Shown here one piece after another: positions 10,904-20,200 of a stretch of 64,000 bases of DNA. Source of the stretch: Isoetes taiwanensis. Taxonomy: Eukaryota; Streptophyta; Lycopodiopsida; Isoetales; Isoetaceae. A program made the translations under genes and the position numbers. The notes under the pieces are model-generated. The model was not told the origin of the DNA and made no database searches. It worked only from the letters and a program-made list of their open reading frames with translations. The stretch covers positions 13,295,463 through 13,359,462 of the forward strand of contig JAJEKV010000025.1 of the NCBI GenBank assembly GCA_021234155.1. The letters run 5' to 3'. Numbering within the stretch: the stretch's first letter is position 1; each line of letters opens with the position of its first letter.

Positions 10904-11146
10904 TTACTCTGAATGATCAGAACTAGCAGAAGGCGCTCCAGAGATCCTTTCGATCATGAACATTTGATACTCCCTATTCCACAGGAGATGGATGATAACA
11001 TCGACGGGATCAGGATAATGGCGAGGATTGAGAGCAACAGTGGTGAGCCAGTCTTCAAGCGGTATATCTCGCTCGCGGCACCGCTTGAAGTCCTCATGAT
11101 TCATCTTGCAAGTGATAGAATCACGTTCAAAACCAGAATACGTCAT
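10904..11146 (-). CDS. Small hypothetical protein, 80 aa, paralogue 1
   Basis: The frame could start at 11206, but a TATA box (11189-11198) lies inside that extension, so the ATG at 11146 is preferred; this gives exactly 80 residues, the same length as paralogue 2. Shared positions with paralogue 2 at constant spacing are C13, D19, C23, I28, L30, W33-L34 and H53-L54-x-W56 (paralogue 2: C16, D22, C26, I31, L33, W36-L37, H57-L58-x-W60). The C-terminal tail is Ser-rich and acidic. No signal peptide or membrane segment is seen. Function unknown. It is divergent from paralogue 2, with 259 bp between the two ATGs; three 26-bp iterons lie in that gap. I recognise no family; a domesticated or transposon-borne small protein is possible. 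Confidence 0.5.
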   Translation of the reverse strand: MTYSGFERDSITCKMNHEDFKRCRERDIPLEDWLTTVALNPRHYPDPVDVIIHLLWNREYQMFMIERISGAPSASSDHSE

Positions 11147-11188
11147 AGCTAGACGGAGGCCAATGTTGCTGCACTCGGCAATTTGATG

Positions 11189-11198
11189 TATATTTATA
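11189..11198 (-). promoter_or_regulatory. TATA box of paralogue 1
   Basis: TATAAATATA on the minus strand, 43 bp upstream of the ATG at 11146. The TATA-to-ATG distance is almost the same as in paralogues 2 and 3 (44 bp). Confidence 0.5.
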
Positions 11199-11297
11199 CC
11201 CACCAAAATTATTGATGGTATATACCCACCAAAATTATTGATGGTATATACTCACCAAAATTATTGATAGTATATACATAGAAATTATTGGATCATA
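11195..11297. repeat. 26-bp iterons, three plus one degenerate
   Basis: Units of 26 bp containing CACCAAAATTATTGATGG stand head to tail at 11195-11220, 11221-11246 and 11247-11272, then a degenerate copy to 11297. They occupy the shared upstream region of the divergent paralogues 1 and 2 and overlap the first one's TATA box, so they could act as binding sites for a common regulator. Confidence 0.7.
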
Positions 11298-11331
11298 TAC
11301 ATGTATGGTACTCGTATAAAGGCAATGAACA

Positions 11332-11405
11332 CCAATAATTCACATCAATAATCTTACTTCACTATAAAAGCAGCTCCATCCGGTGGTAGAGCTCATTCAT
11401 CTCCC
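11332..11405 (+). promoter_or_regulatory. Promoter of paralogue 2, duplicated copy A
   Basis: CTATAAAAG at 11362 is the TATA box, 44 bp before the ATG. The whole block from CCAATAATTCACATC to CTCCCATGG recurs exactly 600 bp downstream (11932-12008) with roughly ten mismatches. The leader must be very short (about 15 nt). Confidence 0.6.
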
Positions 11406-11648
11406 ATGGCTTCCTTGCCTGATCGTCCAGAGAACATCCGATCCTTCAGGTGCTACCTTAGCTATAATGATCTGTGTGAATGCTACAGAAATGGTATCAA
11501 ACTTGATCCATGGCTGCAGTCCAAAGCAGATGGTCCTGCGAGTGCTTGCAAGAAGCTCACTCGTGTTAAGGTCCACCTTTATTGGCTTCCTGATCAGGAG
11601 ATCTATGAGCTGAATAGCATCACGTGCTTTGATGTTGATGATGAGTGA
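11406..11648 (+). CDS. Small hypothetical protein, 80 aa, paralogue 2
   Basis: An 80-residue intronless frame starting in a good context (CCCATGGC). It begins MASLPDRP; the conserved core is CYLSYNDLCECYRNGIKLDPW followed by VKVHLYWLPDQEIYEL and an acidic end (FDVDDE). Two Cys ten residues apart (16 and 26), the I-x-L-x-x-W-L block and H-L-x-W are shared with paralogue 1, and the LDP block plus H-L-x-W-L-P with paralogue 3. It has its own TATA promoter. No signal peptide, membrane span or known motif. Equal length, shared spacing and cloned promoters argue that this is a real gene and not a chance frame. Function unknown. Confidence 0.6.
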   Translation: MASLPDRPENIRSFRCYLSYNDLCECYRNGIKLDPWLQSKADGPASACKKLTRVKVHLYWLPDQEIYELNSITCFDVDDE

Positions 11649-11656
11649 ATCTGTAT

Positions 11657-11829
11657 CTGCTAAGGATATAATAATGACATGAGTACCTAACTTTTAATTT
11701 CAATCACACCTATATTAGTCAAGCAGCAATGACGAGTGAATCATCGATGATATGTATACCTGTTAAGGATATAATAATATAAGCACTTATGATTTGTGTA
11801 TCCGTTAAGGATATATATAATATAAGCAT
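11657..11829 (+). repeat. Three copies of a TTAAGGATATAATAAT motif
   Basis: About 25-bp copies of the phrase 'TGTTAAGGATATAATAATAT' lie at 11657-11680, 11759-11785 and 11800-11829, just downstream of paralogue 2 and upstream of the next promoter copy. Confidence 0.6.
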
Positions 11830-11931
11830 AGTGAATATTAGTTGATGTATAGAATCTGAGTACATGATAGAATCGTACCTGTACGAGTACATGATACTTG
11901 TATACGCTCAATGATGGGCTTCTGATCCACC

Positions 11932-12005
11932 CCAATAATTCACATCAATAATTTTACTTCACTATAAAAACAGCTCCATTGGGGGCTAGAGGTCATTCAT
12001 CTCCC
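11932..12005 (+). promoter_or_regulatory. Promoter of paralogue 3, duplicated copy B
   Basis: A second copy of the paralogue 2 promoter, offset by exactly 600 bp, with TATA (CTATAAAAA) at 11962 and ATG at 12006. The similarity stops a few codons into the coding region, where both read ATGG..TT..TTGCCT. Confidence 0.6.
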
Positions 12006-12247
12006 ATGGATTATTTGCCTTCTTACGTTTCACCACATCGAGGCGATCAAGTGCTCAATGAGCCACTCGATCTTGTTGGTTGCCTAGATGGGCATCTTCT
12101 TCTTGATCCCTACCCCGAAGAAAAGCTTTGGGGCGAGATTCATTGCCCTAGCGTCAATTAGGTGTTATGATCCATCTGATTTGGCTCCCTCGAGCGCATG
12201 AGCTATGAGATATCGGGGATCACTACTACGATCCTGAAGATGAATGA
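12006..12247 (+). pseudogene. Small hypothetical protein, paralogue 3, decayed
   Basis: The first frame gives 51 codons (MDYLPSYVSPHRGDQ...) and aligns column by column with paralogue 2 (LDLVGC for NDLCEC, LDPYPEEK for LDPWLQSK). The continuation, VMIHLIWLPRAHEL and an acidic end DPEDE, lies in another frame and ends at the position expected from the 80-codon length (242 against 243 nt). So it is a third family member with about two breaks, or a true 51-residue variant. Its promoter is as well kept as that of paralogue 2. Confidence 0.5.
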
Positions 12248-12693
12248 ATCAATTGTTCAACATATAAGCACCGACCATCTTATCTATGAATCATGTATAC
12301 ATTTATATATTAAAGATGTAAGATTATATATGATCACAAATATAGTAATGTACAAGATCTTATGTATTAAGATGAAAGATATGTATTACAAGTACAAGAT
12401 CTCATGTATTAAGATGAACAATGTGCTATGTCTTTCCACATGTCTATAATATATTTCGAATTTGATTTTGTTTTAGGCCTCTTGCCATTGGCATCGTGCA
12501 TAATGAATAGCATCTAAATTTTCATACCTTGAAGGATCGGAAGGATTAGGCCGCCAACGCTTAGTCAAGCGGCCTTTGTAGTCCCCTCCAAAAAGAGGCT
12601 TCCACCACGATACAAAAATATGGCCAAAATATGTAGATTCGGATCAAGAACAAAGATTCTCCTCTCGCATATCCTAACCAAGTGGCGTTGTTA
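12248..12693. other. Spacer, AT-rich then possible element end
   Basis: At 12340-12430 a direct repeat of about 30 bp (ACAAGATCT.ATGTATTAAG) occurs twice. From about 12480 the sequence may be 3' flank of the minus-strand DUF7869 element. No gene seen. Confidence 0.45.
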
Positions 12694-15275
12694 TCATCTC
12701 CAGGTCCGACTAGAACAAACATACCCTTTGTCACATGTATGCGTGAGGATCAAACTCTTCAAGAGGCAACACGGGACGCCATCCGGACGGGCCACAATAA
12801 GATGGTAAAGGTCGTGGTGACCAAGGCAGATCATCGTCGACCTCCGGAACAAATCTTTGTTTGTTCTAGAGGAGCTTGTCTTGTTTGTGGCCAAAATGCA
12901 TCATTTTGAGGACGCCCTGGAGCAACATCCTCCAAAGAGATAAGAAGCTGGCTCCAATACTCAACACTTGCGTGTATTGCCTTGCAAACAAGCTACTTTC
13001 TTGATTCTTACATATGTCCTTCCATAGGGAGATGTATTTGTTGATGCTATCCTTCAACCCTGGAAGATCTTTCAATGTTGGTCTAGGAGGAATATTTTGT
13101 GGCACACCACTTGGTATCATTGGCTGACCATGTTCATCCTCTTTCCACATTCTAACTCCTGAAGAATCTCTTTGGAAGCCACTCTTTATGTGTAGGACGA
13201 TTTTGTATTGCATAACGGGCCAATCTCCGCCATCTTAAATTTGAAGAGCAATGGTTCAAGATGCCCAACCAGGGTTGGCCCTTATCAGGGATGAATCCCT
13301 TCACAAAATCCTTCCAATTTGGAACTTCATCAATAAAGTATGGAATTGGGGATTTTGCATTGCATTTGCTAAACAAGTAAAGTAGCTCTGGTAGTGTCAA
13401 AGCATCCATTTAACTCATCAAGGTTGAATAAAGCATCAATATCATCATGGGTGTGGCCGACCATCATAAAGCCCACTTGGATCTCATCAAAGACCTTAAG
13501 CCAAGTCAAATAAGATAAGTATGAAAAGACATACCTATTTTTGTTTTGCCCTGCTGCATTATCAAGTTGCAAATAGAGATTTCGGGGAAGAGGGTTGAAC
13601 ACTTCAGATTCGTTGTAGTTGAAGTATTTGGCAATACTTCTCCCATGGAAGCAAGTTTGTTCTTCAAAGGATTGATGTCCTTGGATCGCTTGCATCCATT
13701 TGCAACTGGGAGCTTACTTCCACATAAGTCACCTATCTTGTCCTCTTGCACCAATTCCAAGTTATGCAATATTCTAGAAAGTGAACCAATGTGGAAGTTT
13801 GAATCATCTTTCCATAAATCAAGTGAAAAATGACCATAGGCACGACCACCATGCCCATGAGTCAAAGCTCCTGTCAAACTGCTCTTCAAGCGATCACCTC
13901 TCCATACAGATTTTGCTAGATGATGACTTCTAGGCACTAAAGTCTTAACCTGGTCCATCTTATCATGTATTATACATAGATGATTTTCGTGAGGAGACAT
14001 TTGTGACAATGCTTTCCAATGCCAATATTGACTTCGCAAGAGCGTTGTTTCTAGCATATGAGCCCGACGTTGAATTGCAAGATTTCGTCTCTCTCTTGTA
14101 TCTTTTGTTTTTTCCAGCTTTTGCTTAATTACCACGCAGATGTTGCATTTAGAGAAGGCTGTATTTTTTGCAATGCCAACATCTGGAAATTCCCTTTTCC
14201 ATATACTATAAAAAGAGTTCAAGGCTACAGTTGTTCCTGTAAGCTCTTCAACGACTGCTCCAACTTCTTTATGTATAAGCTTCTTATTAAGAATTGAAGG
14301 AAGCTTGCGTACATTTTCTCTTACATCATCTCTACCTCTTTTGCTCCTATGGGGAATACTTTCAGCATTCTCCTGAATGAATCTGTCTAGCACACATTCG
14401 GTGGCTAGTGTGGATCTGGGCTTCTTAGAGCCAGTATTACCATGTTCAGCTACCTTTGCACCTGCTTCATATCTCTTTCTCCAATTGTAAAATGTTGATC
14501 GACCGATACCTAAAGCCATGCGCCACCCAAGGGCAAATTCCATCCCTTGAGCACTATCCTGTCCTCTCCTTCTCTGTGTAAGTCACACTCAAAGACGTCA
14601 AAAAACACGAACCCCTTGCATTGTATGGTTGAGATAAAAAATTCTTTTCTTAATTCACATACTTGATGCTTGGTAAGTTTCTTGTTGCAAGTATTTTTGC
14701 AGCAGCTTGTCTTCATGAACTTATTGATTGAAGTTGTGGAGCATAGCCTCTCCTCTTTGCTCTTTCCCTTGGGTTGTCTTGGAATCCTATGTGTGTAAGT
14801 ATACTTCCTTTTTCGTTTGAATTGAGCCTGAATGTTGTCCTCAAATGATTCTATTTCCATATCCTCATTTTCTTTAGCTTCTCGAGCTTGCAAATGTTGT
14901 GAGACAGTCCTTCCATTCCGCAAAGATCACATCGCTATTTTCCCATTGTACAAGTGCATTTTCTGCTGGCCTTTCTGCACAAGCATGACATTTGAGATCC
15001 TCTGTAATTAGTGCAGGAAGGATCTTTCCCACACAGAGCCCCACCTTTGAGTCTCCTAAAAATTCATCGTCAACAGCATCCTGGGGATCACTGAAGACAA
15101 TTATGGCCTCTGCATATTTACTTCGGTCACATGCATGAAGAATGTGGCAATGCTTATCCAAGAGATCAGTTCTTGAGAAACTAGGTGGTGGTTCATCATC
15201 ATCTGATGCTATCCTGCGAGGAAAACGTGTACCTAGATCCACTGTAGGATCAATTTCTTCATCTGCATCTGACAC
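12694..15275 (-). mobile_element. DUF7869-type transposase-like gene, decayed
   Basis: Read from 15275 down. An acidic N-terminal part (MSDADEEIDPTVDL...) contains CHACAERPAENA. A Cys-rich module follows (CCKNTCNKKLTKHQVCELRK near 14.7 kb), then a helix-turn-helix-like stretch (GIGRSTFYNWRKRYEAGAK, about 14.5 kb), then FSKCNICVVIKQ and DKMDQVKTL (first catalytic-like Asp, about 13.95 kb). Next come YLQLDNAAGQNKNRYVF (second Asp) and VGHTHDDIDALF (third acid, about 13.45-13.6 kb), and a C-terminal region to 12.7 kb. The D-N-x-x-G-Q-N-K and G-H-T-H-x-D-I-D blocks are those of the DUF7869 family, which I regard as RNase-H-fold mobile-element proteins. About four to six frame changes break it. 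Terminal inverted repeats were not found. Confidence 0.65.
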
Positions 15276-15299
15276 TGCCTCTACAGATTCTACGGAGTA

Positions 15300-15900
15300 G
15301 CTAAATCAATGGCATGATATCTTATATCCTGCCGAGGCCATTCGATAAACGTGCTTACGTGCCCCTCTTCAATGTTGTCAGCGCCATCACATGGAATCGG
15401 AAGGATGTGGGTAGGCACCACAGCCTCGGTAACTTGCACTGCTACGTTGAGTGCGTCAACATTCTTCCCATGGATGCAAGTTCTATTCACCAAGACACCC
15501 TTACCAACCACAAGATATTATCGACAAGGTTCACCATATTCTCTGGTTTCGCTACTTGTTTGAAGGAGCGGGGCAAATCGACATCGAGTCCGATGATGTT
15601 GTGGAGGGACTACTAGGCAAGTTGGGGGTTTGAAGATCGGCGTTTCCGATGACATAGTTGCGGCTCCTTCACATGAGTTCACTTGATTTCGAGGCCATTC
15701 GATAAATGTCCCCACGGCCCAAAGAATGTTATCCGCTCCCTCACACGGAATGGGAAGCACATGGGTGGGCACTATATGGCCCAAGTGACCTCCACACACC
15801 ACATTGCACCATGGAATGTTCCCGCCATGAGATGGCCTCTATGCAATTCATGTCCCCCGGCAACTACCACATCGACAAGGTTACGCTAGGGCCTTTTTCC
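15300..15900 (-). repeat. Tandem divergent copies of a coding-like block
   Basis: Two blocks about 350 bp apart (15330-15540 and 15680-15890) share DNA and, on the minus strand, a protein phrase: VPTHILPIPCDGADNIEEG..STFIEWPR and VPTHVLPIPCEGADNI....GTFIEWPR. The G-T-F-x-x-W-P ending recalls the DUF8039-like C-termini of plant CACTA-associated proteins; this is tentative. No complete frame joins them. Confidence 0.5.
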
Positions 15901-16019
15901 CGTGAGAATCAATACACATATATATATATACTTGTTAGAGACATGCAACCCCCTCATGACATATACTTAGTAAAAATAGCCTTTTAAAATGTGAAAAGAA
16001 ATTATAACGACATGAGACA

Positions 16020-16275
16020 AATGGCTTAAATGCCTCCATTTACTTAAATGCGCCAAATCGCGCCATTTACCTTTAAATGGCCATAAGAGCCATTTACGTC
16101 AATGGGGTTATTTAAATGATGTGCCATTTTATTTTTCCTTTTAGTCAATGCTATTTTCCTTTAGATGATGCTACCATCTAAAGGAAAATGGCGCCCTGCT
16201 CCATTTCAAGGAAAATGGCTTACTCGCTCCATTTAAAGGAAATGGCCCATTGACAGGTAAATGGCATCTTTATTC
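16020..16275. repeat. Dense array of GCCATTT/AAATGGC motifs
   Basis: At least nine copies of AAATGGC or its complement within 250 bp, many extended to CCATTTAAAGG or AGGAAAATGGC, in both orientations. Such clusters are typical of subterminal regions of CACTA-like transposons, where transposase binds. Confidence 0.6.
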
Positions 16276-17189
16276 TAAATGCTATATCTAATAGCTAGAG
16301 TTATGGATTCCTATTACTACAAGATTCACAGAAGACATCAATTGTTGAGAACTTATCTCTCCCAACAAGATAGAGAAGATCTACCCTTAAACATATTAAA
16401 ACATTTAACATCCTACATCCTACATTAAACATACTAAAACATTTTACTAGAACTGAATAGCCTCTAACCTCGAGGTCATTGACGATTCGGATCCGCCATA
16501 TCGTAGAATGCGCCCACTAGAATGAAGCCAAGCTGAAAAATGAAGACGAGCGCCACTAGAATGAAGCCGCTCAAGAACGGGGCCGAAATTTAAGAAACGA
16601 AGCCGCTACCAAGAATGAAGACAAGGGCTAAGCGCTGCAAAGAAAGACAAGCGCTAAGCCGGGCAACCGCCGCTATCGACTAAGGAACCAACGTCTAAGA
16701 CGGAATAGACGTCGGAGAAGCGCCCTGCTTTGTCGACCAAGAGATCTCAGGCGCAAATACCTACGAATATTGAAACGAGGACGAGGTGCATAAAATTGCA
16801 ACCGCTTGAGTCGAAGTATAGCGCTTCTAATGACCATGTCGCCTCGTGACCCAGACAAATAAAGGCTTCATTATGAAGTGGATTCGCGGGCAAATTCAAA
16901 GTTCAAAATACGGGCGGCAAATTCAAATTTCAAATTTGAGCGCATGGGCGGGGCGGGACACCTGCGCTTGGCGAAATGACTTAAACTACCTAAAATTTAT
17001 AATGGCGAGCAAGCGGGAGAAACGGACGGGCGGGAAAATTCAAAATTTTTAAAAATTTGTAGAGACGGATCAAGGAGGGAAAATCGAAATTTCAAAATTT
17101 CGAGACGGACGGGACGTATAAATTTGAAGAGGATCGGCCAATGGGTAAAATTGGTTTTCTTTTCTTTTTCCGACTTTTTTTCTTTTTCT

Positions 17190-17193
<4 letters not shown>
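16276..17193. other. No gene; GC/AT alternating repeats
   Basis: 16500-16680 contains degenerate repeats of GAATGAAG.CGCTAAG type. 16880-17110 alternates GCGGGCGGG blocks with palindromic AATTCAAAATTT blocks. No convincing coding frame. Confidence 0.45.
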
Positions 17194-17224
<31 letters not shown>

Positions 17225-20200
17225 TAAGAAAATGATATATATTAATAGGTATTATAATACATATTTCCTATATGTAGGAACCATAAGTAAAGAATAACAA
17301 GTACCAAATTTAAACAAGGGCCACCTTTGTAAGTTGAGACTTAATCATCCCCGTGATCATCGCCATCTACCCAAAGGACACTTGAAGAACATGTAGAAGC
17401 CTTTGAATCCCGCCAAGCCCTGGGCCCAAAGTCGTAGGTTGTAGTAACGCCCAAATTTTCGATGGTGGGCTAAAGCCATAAGTGCCACCTCCAAATTGAA
17501 GATGTTCTTTAGTCCTGCCAAAGAAAAGAGCCGCCCACCAAGAGCAATTCCACATCATTGTTTCCAGATTTGCCCGTAGTACTATATTAACCAGTTGATG
17601 CCGAGACAGGTTCCATCGCCACGAGTAGTATCTCGAGGCCAAGTACATTGTTCCATGTAATACCGATGAGAGGACCTCGCCTACTTCCAAAAGTCCGAGG
17701 ATCTTGGGGACGTAAAAATAGGTGAGAGAGGTTTTCGTGATTGTTGCAGCCAAGTGGGCAGCTATCTATAGCGAGTAGTCTCCTTTGATGGAGCACCTCC
17801 ATAGTGCTAATTCACCCTGAAGGCTAGCCATCCAAAGAATTGCAATCTTTTTGGAGCAGATGTTTGACCATGAATTGACTAGTAAATCGTGAAGTGAGCA
17901 TGACGCCCATACCTAATATGTTAGCAGCCTTTAGGGGGATGTGGGGAGGAGGTAGTAGATAGTGCTAACAATATATTTCTTCCCCTTGCAAGACCATCCG
18001 TCGTTTGGGCGTCCAATCCAGAGAGGGTACTCAAAGTCCTACGTATTTCCCGAAAGATCTTCCTATCCCTTTTCCCCTGCATTCTGAATCATTCCTACCA
18101 TCCCATAGATGTCCAACTGTAATGAACCCCCGCTTGTCTCCATTTGGTAAAGATAATGAGGATGTGTGAGTGCAAAGGGAGGCTATTTTAGCATCCATAT
18201 CCGCGGTGTTCCAGAAGATGCTTAATTTTCCAGCCTCCCAAGGGGCATCCATTGGTCCAAATAGTTTTTGAGCGGCCAACCAAGCCTCCAAAAGCTTTCA
18301 TAACAGAGAGGTGCAAAACTTATAGCTGTAAAAAGGACCCATCATCACTTGCAAAGATGGTATTTGCCTTTTAGTGCATTGAGCCAATACTTGACAAAGT
18401 GCAAGGCAAAGCGAGGTTATACCTACACAAAGCTCTCCACATACTTCCCAAATGAGCCAGGCTTGGCCCCAAAGTCCTTACATCCTAGTCCTCCATCTTT
18501 TTTACCCCTACACATTTCTGACTAAGCCACCTTGTGCCTACCTTCCCATATATAAATTTCCTAATGATGGTTTGAATTTGGCAATAGATACCCTTTGAGC
18601 CACAATGGCCGCAGGAATAGTACACATGGATGCCGCTGTAATTGCCTTTAACCTTATTTTATTCGCTATAGAGAGAGACTTTAGTCAATTACAAGTTAAC
18701 CTTTTTCTCGTGTTATCTGAAATATATATCATTCCTCAAGTTATCTCCAAAGACCAAATGGTAGGCCGAAAGCAGTTGGTACCTTCAACCTTAAGGACCT
18801 CGGAAGCCAAAAGACGCTAACCCTAGGGTCAATATCCTCCGATGGCCATAAACAAGACATTTTGCCACATATGAATCCCTACATTGTTCCAAATGCATCT
18901 AGATCCTTTAGCTAAATGCCTGAAACTGAGTCATCATAACAGCGTATCGAAGATATTGCATTATTGTAGTTGTTCCAAATTCGGTAGTCGCACTGCAGGA
19001 TATTACTCCTTTAACTTCATATTCCACCATCTTAGTAAGTAAGTTGGCCATGATAAGAAATAGATAGGGTGCAAGAGGGCAACCCCCTCGAGCACCTCTT
19101 CATTTAAGATCAAAAAGTCCGCATGGTCGGCCCATTAATAAGGATCAAGGTCAGGCAAATTTGTTCGCCTAAGGCTAGCTGACAAATAAGGGGTCAAATC
19201 CTATGTAGGCATAGCAATCCTTTCCATCGAGGGAATCATAGCTTTGCGTAGTTCAACCTAAGGAATACACATTTCTGCTTTAGAGAGTCTACACCAATGC
19301 AAAGCCTCAGAGTCCTGGAACAAAATTATCTATAGAATATGCCCTGTTGTAGGAAAGCTTTTGTTCACCGCCGACATAACTTTGTGAAAGGGTTTGAGCC
19401 GACATTGGCTATTATTTTCATAATGACCTTGTAGAGCACATTAGTCAATGCTATAGGTCTCCATTCACATTAGAGGTCCGGCAAGTAAATGCTCAGAGAT
19501 AGAGCCGATGAAGATCCATTTAATGGTGACCAAGGTGTCCAAAATCTACATAAACTCGGGGAAAGCCATCCGGCCTGAGATTTTCCCTCGCCGCTAAAGG
19601 AGAGAGAGTTCTCAAGATTCTACCCGCTTTCGAAAGTCTGCATTAGGGTCCGCGCTATCCGCTATGATTTTGGTCCCCATTGTATTTTTGATAGCCAACT
19701 TTGATTGTGGCATCATAACTCATTCTTGGAACATACAAAACCGCCCTTCACATATGCGTAATGCCATCGTGGTGTCACGATGAAAAAGTCATCGCGAGGG
19801 CTGTGATTCCATTCATGATGGGCTTAGATACCACTTCTCAGCTTTGGCTTGGACCGGAACCTGCATCCCCGCCTCCTCTTCTTCAATAGACTTTGCCCGG
19901 CCTTCCCGGATCAGCTTCGAGAGTGGGAGAATGGCGCTGCTATAGGGATCCTAAAGATGAGATCCGGCTTGGTGATTCCTGAGTTGATCATATACTTCAT
20001 TTTGACTCCTCCTAAATTCTCCAGCTCTCTCCGCCCCCCACCCCTTTTGATCCACTTTTTATATCTCCAGTAAGCTTGGATCCACCCTTCATACTTGGTA
20101 TCCCTTCCTCTTTGATAAGTAGGGATGCAAAGAAAGGCAACAAAAGGTTCACAAAAAGTTGATTTGCCAATTAGAGAAGTATTAAATTCGAAGGAACATT

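Noticed and set aside
14058-14297. Plus-strand frames across the DUF7869 element (also 13546-13833)
   Set aside because: They are antisense to clearly recognisable transposase blocks.
16300-16330. CACTA terminus at ACTACAAGATTC
   Set aside because: The leading C of CACTA is missing and no matching opposite end or target duplication was seen.
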